A stretch of DNA of 64,000 nucleotides from Cristatella mucedo. Lineage: Eukaryota > Bryozoa > Phylactolaemata > Cristatellidae. The DNA lies in assembly GCA_009760855.2 (NCBI GenBank), contig WPIO01000144.1:847501-911500 (forward strand), in the 5' to 3' direction. The position numbers and the translations under genes were made by a program. Positions 23,315 through 34,615 of this stretch are shown here, one piece after another. Position 1 is the first letter of the stretch. The number at the start of each line of letters is the position of its first letter. Under the pieces are notes generated by a model that saw only the letters and a list, made by a program, of their open reading frames with translations, made no database searches and was not told where the DNA came from.

Positions 23315-23905
23315 CACGCAGCTGGGCCAGGTCAAGGCGAACGGCCGTCTAGCTAAACCTCTTTATAATATCGCACGCGCTACACAAAGGTGGACTAGAC
23401 AAGTCTACAGGGGAGGATCCTACACAGAGTAAACTAAAGGAGTGCGAGATGAAGCCGACAATATGAACAAACGTGTTAGTTGCTCAGTCGGCTTCCTCAG
23501 TCCGGCCGTTGTACCGACTCCGTCCTTACAGTATGAGCGAACGCCATCAAAGATCCGGCTATCTGAGTAACTGCTTGGATAGTTGGAGTCGACGTCTACC
23601 ACAGTCGAGGGCTTCCCCCGAATGATGGGGAGCACCGGACAACTCACCGCGGAGGGGACGCGAAATATACAAGCCGTGACAACGAGCGTGCCATCCAGCT
23701 CCTCTCGGGCCTTGGGCACTCGTTGCCTCTCGTGCGTAGCCAAATCGCCGGAGCACGTCTGCATCCATCAAGATGCATAACTAGGCTAGACCGGGAGCGA
23801 CCAACACCACGACTTAGTCGGCCAACTTCCCTTACCCAAGAGCCCCAGTGGCCCCTCGTCACCGCACATCCGGCCATGCCCGTAGGTCAGGCCCTTGCCT
23901 AGCCG
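23315..23905 (+). repeat. Family-F repeat, copy 2
   Basis: Collinear with 1190-1795 (TTTATAA box, GTTGTACCGACT, GGGCCTTGGG, CCGGAGCACG, CCAACACCACGACTTA). It lacks the inverted second arm that copy 1 carries. Open frames on both strands differ between the copies, so coding is unlikely. Confidence 0.65.
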
Positions 23906-24229
23906 GTGACCTTTACCTCGTAACGGCAGTCCTGTCACAGCCAAACGAATCTAGCCTGGGTACAAGCTGAAGAAAAGGTAAGGAGCACATAGATGATGGC
24001 CTGGAGAATGCCATGATGCTCGGTGGTGGTAGTAAGGGGACTCTTACCCCCACTGCAGGTGTTAGAGCACTTCATAGGATTCCACCATTACGGGCCAGAA
24101 TGTGCAAAAAAATTAAGGGCACGCGACGAAAGCTGGGCGACAATTTAATTTATCAGCAAGATAGTAGGCCAATTGTCTTATGATCAAATTACTGACGTGC
24201 CTATTAACTCATGGCAATGAGCATGTCTG

Positions 24230-24449
<220 letters not shown>

Positions 24450-24555
24450 CCAGCAGGCCATGCTTAACGACTCACACTAAAGGACAGGAGGGCAAAAGCA
24501 TCAAACACACGTAGGAACGGTGCTCTTGGATGGGAGTGATACCACGGCTACCTAC

Positions 24556-24682
24556 CACATTCGTGGCTGTCAGCTGAGTCGGTTCGCTGGAACTCAGTAG
24601 CACACACAAGGCGAAACTGGCGAGTTGGTACAGGACCGTGATGAGTGCTATCGAGATCCACTGACCGTGCGGAAAAAGCGGT
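24556..24682 (-). CDS. SLC7A-like: SLC7 paralogue exon (TM6-TM7 region)
   Basis: 127 bases: one codon longer than its counterpart at 56702-56825, in the same phase (one base, then whole codons). The acceptor is TTGTAG and the donor GTAGGT. The frame is open: FPHGQWISIALITVLYQLAS then FALCVLLSSSEPTQLTATNV. It splices in phase to 17552-17655. The 45-base exon that should precede it was not found in 24683-26966, which is largely filled by a LINE-A, so the gene may be broken there. Confidence 0.75.
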
Positions 24683-24936
24683 CTACAACCAGCATATAAA
24701 CCGGGTTACCTATTGACGTCAACCGAGAGTCTGGCTCTACAACTTGGACATAAGGACATCGAGTCTCAGGGCAAAGTATAAGTGTAGTACTACTTCCATC
24801 TTCTCTGCCCCTAATTGAATTCATTTGCTCTGCCGCCCAATGACCAGGCAGAACATCCGGTCACAACCCTATCGAAACCCGAACGACACTTTCTGACAGT
24901 CTGTGCAGCCGCGATCCTCTCCTCTCTAATAAAATC

Positions 24937-26370
24937 AATAATTAAATTATATCATTATTAATACCTTTGTATAGCACCCGAATAGAACTTTAACTCTTAC
25001 TAGGAACTTTACATATGCTGCAAAGGAAGCATGGCTAAATGGTTAGTGGTAGCATACTAACAACAATGACAATGACAACAAGCATAACAAGGTTAGAGTT
25101 GACAGAGTGCACAGGGTCAGCATGCAAATATGGTTAGTGGCAGCATGCAGTGTCAGCAGGCATAAGCACTTAAAGGACAAATTACAGGGACCCATTGGAT
25201 GCTGTGATAAATAGATGCACTTTTTAGTTTCCTTTTTAAATGTCGTCAAGTCAAGGGATGTTGCGATGCAAGTAGGAAATTAGTTCCAGGCTTAGGAAGC
25301 ATACGCACTAAAGGCACTGTCTCTAAAGGATTTGAGGTACGTACGAGGAATGGGTAAACAGTTAGATTCCGAAAACCGGTGGTACGATGCATAGCCTGGA
25401 GGGAGAGTAGATATGATAGGTAGGCTGGAGCCAAAGAATGAAGGGATCTAAAAGTGAGCGAAAAAACCTTGAAGTCAATGCATTGCTTGACTGGTAGCCA
25501 GTGCAGGTCGGCAAAAAGTGGTGTGATGTGGCAACTGCACCGCTCACGATAGACAAGCCTAGCTGCAGTGTTTTGCACCAGCTGTAAGCACCTGATTGCA
25601 CGTGCCGGTAGGCCACCAAGCGACGAGTTGCAGAAGTCGAGACAGAATGTCACAAATGCACAGGCCAGTTTCAACGTATTATTCTTTGTATGCCCGAATT
25701 TTAGCAATGTTATGTAGTTGAAAGTAGGTAGACTTGACAGAGGAGCTGACGTGATGGTGAAAGGTCACTGTGGAACATGATACCAAGATTTCGTGGAGAT
25801 CCAATAGGAGATATGCTGGCAGAGCTGATTGTGAGCGTCTGGTTTTCCCATTTCTGAAAAACTCTTGGTTTGCCATAACTAGTAGGTTGGCTTTGTCATC
25901 ATTCAATTTAAGATGGTTTGCTGCCATTCATGTTCGAATGCTATCAATACATGCAGCAAGGGAGTTGAGAGAACTCGACGTGCTGGGGGGGCAGGGAAGG
26001 ATCAAAGCAAAGGTACAAGTGAATGTCATCGGCATAGAAGTGAAAGCCTACACTGTGCCTGGCAATCACAGCGGCAAGAGGGAGAATATAAACCGAAGCC
26101 GTGATGGCACACTAGGTTAGGTGATTGCTTTCACGACTTCGCTCCCAAGGTCGTTTGTTCGAATGCTGAGGTGGGCGATCCTTTATCGCCACTGCAAGCG
26201 GTGGTGATAGCCGTAAAGGCTCTTCTGTCGCTATAAAAAAGAGGCTGTTTAATCAGCTAGGTTTTTTTTTTAAAGAACGGGACCAAGCGCAGCCTTGAGG
26301 TACTCCATATTTCAGTGGTTCCTCGGATGATGCTTGTCTGCGCACATCAACACTCGAGTCTACCACCATA
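24937..26370 (-). mobile_element. LINE-A, 3' half, split by a SINE-B
   Basis: Minus-strand copy with tail near 24937, the 3' UTR and the C-terminal half of the reverse-transcriptase ORF (LACAFVTFCLDFCNSSLGGL, LHWLPVKQCIDFKVFSLTF). At 26096 the LINE stops at GAATATAAACCG, a SINE-B follows, and LINE sequence resumes at about 26277 with CTTGAGGTACTCCATATTTC. Several frameshifts are present. Confidence 0.9.
26097..26276 (+). mobile_element. SINE-B nested in LINE-A
   Basis: Head GCCGTGATGGCACACTAGG, B-box region TTTGTTCGAATGC (mutated), body, tail GAGGCTGTTTAATCAGCTAGG and a T-run. Short A/G-rich words on both sides (CCGAAG, AAAGAACGGG) are compatible with a short target duplication. Confidence 0.88.
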
Positions 26371-26966
26371 ATATAATAATAATCACAATTCTCTCTTTTG
26401 TCCTGCTTCAGAGCAGCAGAGCTGACACAAATGATGCAGCAGCTGTATGCACACTACTTATCAGCCATCATCAAATACAGACGTCGTCTTTCAACCCACA
26501 CATGGGGTCTAGTGATTCTCTTCATCAATCTGCGATTGCGAGGCCTAGACACAAGAGCTAGAAGAAATGTTGTATGTGTATGTGCTGAGCTTCAAAATCT
26601 GAACGCACTGTGAGCCACAAACGATTGACTCTTTCAGTGTTCTTTTCTATAGACAAGCACTGCAACCTATGAAGACTGCCAGCAAAATTTGAAGACAAAC
26701 AAGAGGTTTAACTCTGCCGATAACCTGCTGGAAAAAGCAGAGTGCTCCAAAGACACCCCAAACTTGAAGGACCACCGTTTTATCATCTTACCTGGCTAGT
26801 TTGTGTATCACAACTGCCACAAAATTCAGGAAATTCCTACAACAAATGGAAGACTTTTGCACGTCACCTGCTGAGGCAAGCAAAAGTTGAAATCCTTTAT
26901 TGAGTGCAACCACCACCACTTACTGTACAGCAGCTCTACCAAATTTCAAAGTTTCAAAATGCTTAC
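26371..26966. other. Probable intron of the SLC7 paralogue
   Basis: No repeat or exon was recognised. The 45-base exon encoding the NYLN...EE region was looked for here and not found. Confidence 0.35.
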
Positions 26967-27066
26967 CAGCTAATATGTATGAAGACACAGACATACACCA
27001 ATTTCATGCCACCAGCCACGTTATTGGTTGAGTCGTTGAAGACGTTTTCAAAGTCTTGCCTTGTTT
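26967..27066 (-). CDS. SLC7A-like: SLC7 paralogue exon (before TM6)
   Basis: 100 bases, the same length and phase as 59276-59375. The acceptor is TTGAAG and the donor GTAAGC. The frame is open: TRQDFENVFNDSTNNVAGG then MKLVYVCVFIHIS, against RTENFANVFEDTSSNPADW and AKAVYSCVFTYAG in the main gene. It completes the glutamate codon split at the end of 29005-29130. Confidence 0.75.
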
Positions 27067-27117
27067 CTTCAAGTGTAGCAAGCAAGACAGTAGAACTGCA
27101 CAGATCGCAAACAACAG

Positions 27118-27215
27118 AAAATAGTTATAATATTAACACATTTAAATAATGCTCTCAAAGAACTGAATCTCTTTCTAGGCACTTTGCAGATGCTGCATAT
27201 AGACATAAACATAGA
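27118..27215 (-). mobile_element. LINE-A tail fragment
   Basis: Reversed tail and hairpin (CTCAAAGAACTGAATCTCTTTC) plus the first bases of the 3' UTR. Confidence 0.75.
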
Positions 27216-27786
27216 GGACATGGGTGGCACAGTGCCCAGCCAGCTGCCCTCTCAGCCATAGTTATACTCCGATTGACATTTTGCGAATAAAACTACCATT
27301 ATTATGGCATTGAACGCCGACCTAACGTGTCGGCCCACTGACCGGTACAGCAGTTGGCAGCACTTTTGGAGCACTCGTCAAGTGAGCATCTTGCCCTGAC
27401 GTCAGTGTCGACACTGCTGCTGACCACCCAGATGCGGTACACACAGGCTGATCGGCAAAAAAAAGCCCCACTGTCAGCTAAATTCGAACACGGCAGCCCA
27501 GGCTGCACAGGTTGAGACACTAGGCATGAGGAACACTGAGGGTGACCCACTTCATTAATAAAACTAAAAACCGTTTCATGAAAGGACAGGGCAAGCGGCC
27601 GAGTTCAGTTGATCGGCTTGGAGCAGAACACAAAAAAAGCCAGCACAAAAGATTGATATCAAATAAACGGAAAGCAGTGCTCAAGCATGAGACAGCTGAG
27701 TATGACAGTATTTTCAGAGGCCAGGCCGGTGGCCAGCGGCATCAAACAGCAGTTGGATGGGAGAGCTCTCCCGACTAGTTCAAGGA
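27216..27786. other. No recognised gene
   Basis: Short open frames on both strands (27302-27550 minus, 27542-27778 plus) with no recognisable domain. Probably intronic to the SLC7 paralogue. Confidence 0.35.
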
Positions 27787-27944
27787 CTTGCCGTATTGGT
27801 TTGAGCCAGTGGTTAAGGTGCTCACTCCGACCAAGGTCAAGGTGAATGCAGTTTAACGAGATCGTGGCCTTGCTCGAGCCTCGTGGGGTATGTGGAGCGC
27901 CTGACTAGAGATTAAGTTCTCTTAGAGCGCTATACAAATGAATT
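27787..27944 (+). mobile_element. SINE-A with internal insertion
   Basis: Head AGTGGTTAAGGTGCTCACTCCG, then about 25 extra bases (AAGGTGAATGCAGTTTAACG) before the B-box part, then the hairpin GCGCCTGACTAGAG...TCTTAGAGCGC and the tail ACAAATGAATTATA. The copies at 38.4 and 60.7 kb share a similar internal block, so this may be a subfamily. Confidence 0.8.
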
Positions 27945-28099
27945 ATAAGCTCATTTGAAAGTCAAGGTTCACAGTTTTTGGTTTAGAAGTCAATATGGTC
28001 GTCTTTACTGTGATAAATTCTACGATATCCATGTAGAAAGCTTAGCCCTACTCAAGCACAGTGACAGCGATGCTGTGCTGCTAGAATTTTTGTTTGGGA

Positions 28100-28890
28100 G
28101 GATAAATTGCCACTGTCCCGTGTTTTGTGGCGAAAGTGCAATCCGAGACAGCTATGCACCTGCAGAGCATGTCTTAGACATGCTCTCGAATCTATGGACA
28201 CTTGCTCTCCTCATTGGCTTTCACAGCTGGCTATCGCATTCAATCCAGGTCTGATATTAGGGATTGTCTACCACGGTGGTTTGCCAAAAATCTTAATTAT
28301 TCCTTGGCCATGTTTAGGGTGAACAACTTCAAGTCAGTTTTAGCTAAGCTATGGAAAAATCAGTTAAGCCTTTGCAGCTGGTGATGAGGTGGTGATACGG
28401 CTGTAAGGTCGATCGAGAAATCACAGACGTTCAGCCCTGTGTATCTGTCCTTTGCTGAAGGAGAAGCAGTGGCTTTCGGTCGATCCACAGATTTACAGCT
28501 CAGCTCATTCACTGACCGACATGGCCCCCGACGAATTGGCTCAATTACACTTACCTGAACTGCTGCACCAGTTTTAGCCTGACATCAGGTCCTCTGTGAA
28601 ACATAAATAGCTGTTTCCTTTGAATGCTTAAAAATTCTTGCTACAGAAGCTTTTTCTCAACAGGTCCTGTAGGCCATAGAGCACACTTCTGCTGAAAAAT
28701 GCGGCTCATACTATTCAGTCATCCGGAGCTGCTACTTCCATTCAACTCACTAACTCGACTGCCCTTCTGACAAAGGCAGGCTTCTCAATTTCTGTTTTGC
28801 ATGAGATGAAGCTATTAGGCTACCACGTGTGTACCAACAGTGGCTTAAGCATTGACAGCTCTATAGAAAACTCTCCAGCATTAGAAAATA
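28100..28890 (+). mobile_element. LINE-B, old copy
   Basis: Collinear with 45.6-46.4 kb. Words such as GTCTACCACGGTGGTTTGCC, GAACTGCTGCACCAGTTT and GAGCTGCTACTTCCAT are shared, with many small gaps. The ORF is destroyed. Confidence 0.7.
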
Positions 28891-29004
28891 CGCCGGTCGC
28901 TTGCTTTCTACCTGTCAACGTCAGCGATTAACAATCAAGCACCAGCAGCTGTGGCAGCTTCGGCCACAGCAGCTGCAGCAACACTGGGGTTAGGAGGAAC
29001 TCAC

Positions 29005-29130
29005 CAAGACGGAGCATCACTAGGCAGGCAATGACTATAGTAGCCACTGCCAAAAACTTGATAACGATGAATACGTCATGCAGGCGTATTAACCATGTCA
29101 CCCTGATGCTGTCGATGACAGCTAGTAGTG
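29005..29130 (-). CDS. SLC7A-like: SLC7 paralogue exon (TM5)
   Basis: 126 bases, exactly the length and phase of 61294-61419. The acceptor is CTTTCAG and the donor GTGAGT. The frame is open: LLAVIDSIRVTWLIRLHDVF, then the hydrophobic IVIKFLAVATIVIACLVML, against LLTVINCINVKWVTRLQDVF and MVTKCLALVTIIIAGLVML. It joins in phase to the exon at 34308-34615 upstream and to 26967-27066 downstream. Confidence 0.8.
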
Positions 29131-29185
29131 CTGAAAGAGAAGAGCAGCGCAGCATTGTAGTTTTTGGTGAAAAGCTCTGAAGCGT

Positions 29186-29690
29186 CTGGGGTCGTCTGTC
29201 GTGAGCACAGCAGTTGCCACATCACAGCAATTCTCGCCGACCTGCACAGCTTCCTAATCAAGCAACGTATCGACTTCAAGGTTCTGTCACTTACTTTTAG
29301 GTCCCTTCATTCTTTGGCTCCAGCCTACCTATCAGAACTACTATCCCACCAAGCTAAGCGTCGTACCACCCACTTTTCGGAATCTAACTTATTGGCCATA
29401 CCTCGTATAAATCTCAAATCCTTTGGAGACCGTTCCTTTAGTTCGTATGCTCCCAAAGCCCAGAACTCACTACTGACGAAAGTCACAACTTCCAATATGA
29501 CCGTATGACGACATGTAAAAATAAGCTTAAAGCGCACATGTTTATTGCGGCATTTGATGGGTCTTTGTGATTCATCTGTCGTATGCATATACCTGCTTTC
29601 TAAACAGCATCTTTGAAGTCCCAAGAAAAAGATTCTGTTCTCTGAAGGCAATATGCAAATGTATTATTATATTATATTGTTACGTGTCTG
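29186..29690 (+). mobile_element. LINE-A 3' fragment
   Basis: Plus-strand ORF end, open from 29164 to 29508: RIDFKVLSLTFRSLHSLAPA, then NLKSFGDRSFSSYAPKAQNS. A shortened 3' UTR, a degraded hairpin and a TATTAT tail ending near 29688 follow. Confidence 0.8.
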
Positions 29691-29935
29691 AATAGTGTTG
29701 AAAGCAGCATCAGTTGGGCATGTTAGGCAGTGAGCTGCCTGCAGCTTGCGTGCCCTTGTTATACAAAGAGCCATAGAGCGAACAGGACAGCGCAATGCTT
29801 AGCAGCGTTTCCCTCGGCAACAGCAGCAGCAGTGATCGACAGCAGGCAGCCAGCTGCTGCCAGCGAGACATGTATGCAGAATAGCGCATCGGGCTTGCTA
29901 GCTGCCTGTCAAGCTCCATTCTTACACAGCTATTA

Positions 29936-30322
29936 GTAATAATAGTAATAACAATGATAATACATCTGTTATAGCACCCTCAGAGAGCTCAATCTCTTTC
30001 TAGGCACTTTACATTTGCAGTGAAGGAAGCACTATCGAATGGCTAGTAGCACGTTCAATGAACAACAAGTGTACCATGGTTAGATGTGGACATGGACAGG
30101 GTCAGCATGCAGGTATGGTTAGTGGCAGTATGCGCAATGTCAGCACCCATATGCACGCACAGGATGAGTCACATGGACCCACTAAATGCTGTGATAAATA
30201 GGTGAGTTTTTAGTTTGCTTTTTAAAGGTCGTCAAGCCATGGGCTGTCGTGAGGCCAGTCGGATGTGAGTTCCAGGCTTTGAGAGCATACTAACTAAAGG
30301 AACGGTCTCTAAAGGATTTGTC
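29936..30322 (-). mobile_element. LINE-A 3' fragment
   Basis: Reversed AAT-rich tail, hairpin, 3' UTR and the start of the ORF end. The match stops at AAAGGATTTG near 30320. Confidence 0.8.
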
Positions 30323-31268
30323 TTGACCTTGTTTGACCTCGCTGTCTTAATAATAATGCACTTGATAATAATAATGCACTTGAAAAAGCGCCCTCAGAGA
30401 ACTTAATCTCTCTCTAGGCGCTTTACATTTGCTGCAAAGAGAAATGCGATTGAATGGTGAGTAATATCATGCTTGACAAATAACATGAATAACATGGTTA
30501 GGGGTGACATGCACAGGGTCAACATGCAAATGTGGTTGGTAGCAGCATTCACAGTGTCAGCATGCATAAGCACATAAAGGACGAATCACAGGGACCCACT
30601 CAATGCTGTCTTAAATAGGTGTTTTTAAGTTCTTTTTAAATGTGGTCAAGTCAGCGGACGTTCTGATGCAAGTCGGGCAGGAGTTCCAGGCTTTGGGAGC
30701 ATACGAACTAAATGCACGGTCTCCAAACGATTTGAGGTTTGTACGAGGTATTTGTAGATTCCGCAGGATTCCGAAAAGCAGTTGGTACGATGCTTGGCCT
30801 GGTGGTGAAGTAGATCTGCGAGAGACATGCTGGAGCCAAAGAATAAAGTGACCTAAAAGTGAGCGACAAAACCTTGAAGTCAATCCGTTGCTTGACTGGG
30901 AGCCAGTGCAGGAAGGCCAGAAGTGGTGTGATGTGGCAACTGCGATGCTCACAACAGATAAGCCTGGCTGCAGAGTTTTGCACCAGCTGTAATCGCCTGA
31001 TTGCACATGCTGGTAGGCCAGTAAGCAGTGAGTTGCAGAAGTCGAGATGGGATGTCACGAATGCATGGACCAACTTGGACGTGTTATCCTTATCTAAGCA
31101 AGCCCAAATTTTAGCAATGTTATGTAGCTGAAAGTAGGCAGATTTGACTGGGGAGCTGGTGTGGTCGTCTAACGAGAGGTCACTTTGGAACATGACACCT
31201 AGATTTCGAGCTGATTCAACTGGAGATATGCTGGCAGAGCCAATTTTGAGCGTCAGCCTTTCCAATTT

Positions 31269-31726
31269 CTAAATCACACTGGGTTTGCGCATAACTAGTA
31301 AGTTAGTTTTATCATCGCTTAGTTTTAGAAAATTTGCTGACATCCATGTGTGGATGTCATCAATACATGCAGCAAGTGAGTTGAGAGAGTTTGAGGTGCT
31401 CGAAGGCTGGGAGGGATCAAAGCAAAGGTACAACTGAGTGTCATCAGCATAGACGTTAAAGCCTAGATTGTGTTTGGCAATCACATCAGCAAGAGGGAGA
31501 GTAGAAACCGTGAAAAGAGCCGGACCTAGCACGGAGCCCTGAGGTACTCCATATTTCAGAGGTACCTCGGATGATCTTTGTCCATTCACATCAATACTCT
31601 GGAGTTTCCCACTGAGATACGATCTGAACCACTGCAGGGCAGTGCCAGTGATGCCCAGGCGAGATGAGAGGCGCTGTAGAAGAACTTTGTTATCGATAGT
31701 ATCAAAAGCTGCCGAAAGATCGAGCA

Positions 31727-31728
<2 letters not shown>
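31269..31728 (-). pseudogene. LINE-A reverse-transcriptase core, broken ORF
   Basis: Open stretch within the 30.3-33.1 kb LINE carrying the catalytic core: LLDLSAAFDTID (motif A aspartate), GVPQGSVLGPALF (motif B) and YADDTQLY (motif C, double aspartate). Copies DNA from element RNA at the target site. The SINE-A insertion at its N-terminal side and a stop/frameshift near 31268 separate it from the other parts, so no full protein can be made. Confidence 0.85.
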
Positions 31729-31768
<40 letters not shown>

Positions 31769-31903
31769 ATTCATTTTTATAGCTCCCCAAGACAACTTAG
31801 TCTCTATTCAGGAGCTTCACATATGCCTCCGGGCTCGAGCCAACGACCTCAGCCAGACCTTGGTCGGGGGCGAGCACCTTAACTGCTCGACCAAACCAAC
31901 AAA
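31729..31903 (-). mobile_element. SINE-A nested in LINE-A, with TA tail
   Basis: The LINE reads GATCGAGCAAAAA, then a TATATA tract (31729-31765), the reversed SINE-A (TAATTCATTTTTATAGC, hairpin, GGGCTCGAGCCAACG, GAGCACCTTAACTGC), then CAAAACAAGCAGAGAC of the LINE. The intact site at 41.8 kb reads GATCAAGCAAAACAAGCAG, so a short target duplication (about CAAAA) flanks the insertion. The TA tract lies on the tail side of the SINE. Confidence 0.93.
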
Positions 31904-33394
31904 ACAAGCAGAGACACTCTACCCATGTCTGCATTCCTAAGTAGGTCGTTGTACACCCTAAGCAATGCTGACTCTGTGAAGTGATTAGCTCTAAAGCCAG
32001 ACTGGAACTTACTAGCAAGGTTTGAAGTTTCAATATATGAGTTCAGCTGGTCTGCCACGACCCGTTCCAGTGTCTTTGACAGGAATGGTAAAAGGGAGAC
32101 TGGGCGGCAGTGGCTCAAGTTCTCTTGGTCTAGTGTCGCTTTCTTGAGAAGTGGCCTGACTACAGCTTTTTTAAAGGTCCTGGAACATGACCTGAGGCTA
32201 ATGACATATTAATGATGTTAGCTATGCATTGCAGCAGCAGATCAATGCAACATAGGAGCAGGACAGTGGGAATTGGGTTCAAAGGACTTGTTGTCTTCTT
32301 GGATTGGGATACGAACTTCAGGACTAGATCACTAGTGACCTGATATGACTTAGTCATTGAGGTGCAACCAGGAATCGAGGAACAGCATTCTAGGGGGGGT
32401 GTTGTCATCGCAGGGATGGACTCCCCGATCTTGTCTATCTTCTGCACAAAGAATCGAGAGAAGAGATCGGCTAGATCATCATAAGGATCATCAGGTAAGG
32501 AGCTAATTTGGTAGTGGTTGAGGAGACGGTTGATCGTCGACATCAGCTTTTTTGGATTGTGCATCTGTGATTCAGTAATGTTTTTATAGAAGCTAGACTT
32601 GGCCTTTGCTAGGATCGATTGGTACGACCTACAGTAGTCTTCATATGCCTGTCGATGGACAGTCAGTCCTGATCTTGTGTATGCTTTTTCAAGCTTGCGC
32701 CTAGTAGACCTGGCTAGTTTAATGTCTGTGGTATACCATAGGCCGTCTGGACGAGGGCGCCCAGTGTGCTTAGTCAGAGGTTCAAACTCGTCGAGTGTGT
32801 CAGCTAGTGTCGTGTTGTAGCTATCTACCAATGATAGATAGATCGGAGGGAGGACTGAGTAGCAGAGGCGAAGCAGATATTTTCGCACGGACAGCATCGA
32901 TGTCAGGGGTCTTGAGATTTTGCGATTCACAGGTTTTTTTAGAGGAGGAAGTGGGCACACACTGTCGATTGAATGAGATCTGCATGTAGTCAGATAAAGC
33001 AGGATTTGGTAATAGTTGGTGATGACAAAGTGCAGTTGGAGAAAATCTGAAAGAAAGTCTTGACAAGAACCCCTCGACGCTGTGACAACGACGCCTCCTT
33101 CGAGCTTCACTCACTGATCACAACATCTTACCCACATATACTTATACTATATACACACATACACATATACTTACTAACACGCTAACACACTCGTGCGTGC
33201 AAGCACACAAATGCACACTCACACACACATGCTCAAGCATAAAAGTGCACTCCCCTCCCGCCCCAGTAGGGCCTGTTGTTCAATGGTAAATGGTCCCAAC
33301 GGCAGGTCCAGAAAATGATTAGACAATAATCTATACGCTAAATTTACCCGAGTTAGTGAACTAGTTTCAGCCTTGCATACCCCAATACAGGTTA

Positions 33395-33735
33395 TAATGA
33401 TAATAATACACTTGACAAAGCACCCTCAGAGAACTCAATATCTTTGAACGAACTTTCCATTTGCTCCTTAGGAAATACGATCGAATGGTTAGTGGTAGCA
33501 AGCTCGAGAAACAACAAGAAAAACATGGTTAGGGGTGACATGCACAGGGTCAACCTACAAATGTGGTTAGTGGCAGCATGCACTGTGTCAGCAGGCAAAA
33601 GCACATAAAAGACGAATCACAGGGATCCACTAAATGCTTTCATAAAATGCGTTTTTAATTTCTTTTTAAATGTGGTCACGTAAGAGAATGTCCTGATGGA
33701 AGTTGAGAAGCTTAAATATAAATGCATCGTCAAAG
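33395..33735 (-). mobile_element. LINE-A 3' fragment
   Basis: Reversed tail, hairpin, 3' UTR and the first part of the ORF end (ATGTGGTCACGTAAGAGAATG). It is truncated about 220 bases before SLC7-like sequence. Confidence 0.8.
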
Positions 33736-33954
33736 GGGTTCTTCTTGGCTAGCTGCCAGGGAGGCTCGACTGTAGGAGTCATCGGTGGCCGTTTTCGCTA
33801 GCACCGCCCAAAACCATACACATCCGGCGAGGCGAATATGGCGGCTGCGACTGCATCTTTTTTTACGGCATGGCCGAGTGGGTGGGTGTGGGTCAGACAT
33901 GAGAGGCACGGGTGAAATTTCGTACCCTCGAAGGATGTGAAAGTCCTACACGCC

Positions 33955-34135
33955 GAGGCGGAAGGAGCGGGATGGGAGACTAAGCTGGAGAGGACGATCA
34001 AGCTTCGTCAGCAGCATCGCGGTGATCGGCAGCAACATTATCGGCTGGGGCATCTTCGTCAACCCCACAGGCTTGCTCATCAGCGCCTAGGGGGCACCGT
34101 GGGTATGTCGCTGATGTCGTGGATTCTGTGCCGAA
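33955..34135 (+). pseudogene. SLC7A-like: SLC7 TM1-TM2 fragment, frameshifted
   Basis: Plus-strand remnant of an SLC7 N-terminus. KLERTIKL is in one frame; VSSIAVIGSNIIGWGIFVNP then TGLLISA and a stop are in a second; GTVGMSLMSWILC is back in the first. NIIGWGIF corresponds to the TM1 substrate-binding loop (GSGIF in the family) with serine replaced by tryptophan. At least two frameshifts and a stop rule out function. It is on the opposite strand to every other SLC7 exon here. Homology fades after about 34135. Confidence 0.75.
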
Positions 34136-34307
34136 GCACGACGCAGTGTGGCTGTTGGCACCCAAGCCATCAGTATGAACCTGACCAGCAGGATAAGCCA
34201 CGGAAATTTGTCATTTTCTGTACGACTAGGCAAGTTCTATTGAGCACATGCGTAGCAATTGTGGCAGAATTAAAGCGGCAGCGTCAGCAACAATTTGATC
34301 CTCTTAC

Positions 34308-34615
34308 CAATAATTATGCTAGCCAGCAGAACGATGGCCGTAGCCTTCGGTCTGCAAGTCGGGACTGCAGGCTTGAGCGTGTACGTATCGAGCATGAGCT
34401 CCACGACAAGTCGGTTTTCGAAGCGAGCTACCAGCAAGACAGCCCACGCGTAGATGAGCTGCAGCAAGTCGGAGAAGCTTCGCCTTGCGACGTGAACGCC
34501 GTCTAGCTCGAGATTCACCTCGCCTAGCTGCTTGTAGAACGCTGCCAAAAGGAGTGGCTTGAGGCCGCAGATAATCCACGCTATAAGCGACAGGCCAACG
34601 ACAGACTCGAAATGT
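34308..34615 (-). pseudogene. SLC7A-like: SLC7 paralogue exon (TM2-TM4), diverged
   Basis: Open minus-strand stretch aligned with SLC7 TM2 to the TM4 region: ESVVGLSLIAWIICGLKPLL, AAFYKQLGEV, RRSFSDLLQLIYAWAVLLVA, PAVPTCRPKATAIVLLASII. The cysteine in VPTC is at the position that disulphide-bonds the heavy chain in this family. The normally conserved IP-x-SGG-x-Y loop is replaced by NLELDGVH, which argues for relaxed selection. The donor GTAAGA ends the exon in phase with 29005-29130. The left border (acceptor GAG/AG) is a guess. The TM1 exon that should precede it was not found on this strand. Confidence 0.7.

Larger units (their letters stand above)
30341..33120 (-). mobile_element. LINE-A, longest copy (endonuclease end to tail)
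   Basis: L2/CR1-type non-LTR retrotransposon, 5'-truncated near 33120. On the minus strand it runs from the last part of the APE-like endonuclease (LSDY near 33000, against the usual LSDH) through a linker at 32160-32850 (YEDYCRSYQSILAKAKSSFY) to the reverse transcriptase. The latter spans about 32120-30700: YRPVSLLPFLSKTLERVVAD-type start, LLDLSAAFDTID, GVPQGSVLGP and YADDTQLY. The C-terminal domain and 3' UTR follow, and a duplicated AAT/CACTTGA tail. Frameshifts and a nested SINE-A make it inactive. Confidence 0.92.

Noticed and set aside
33937-34506. 189-codon plus-strand frame as a gene
   Set aside because: Only its first third touches SLC7 homology, in a broken frame; the rest is antisense to the SLC7 exon at 34308-34615.
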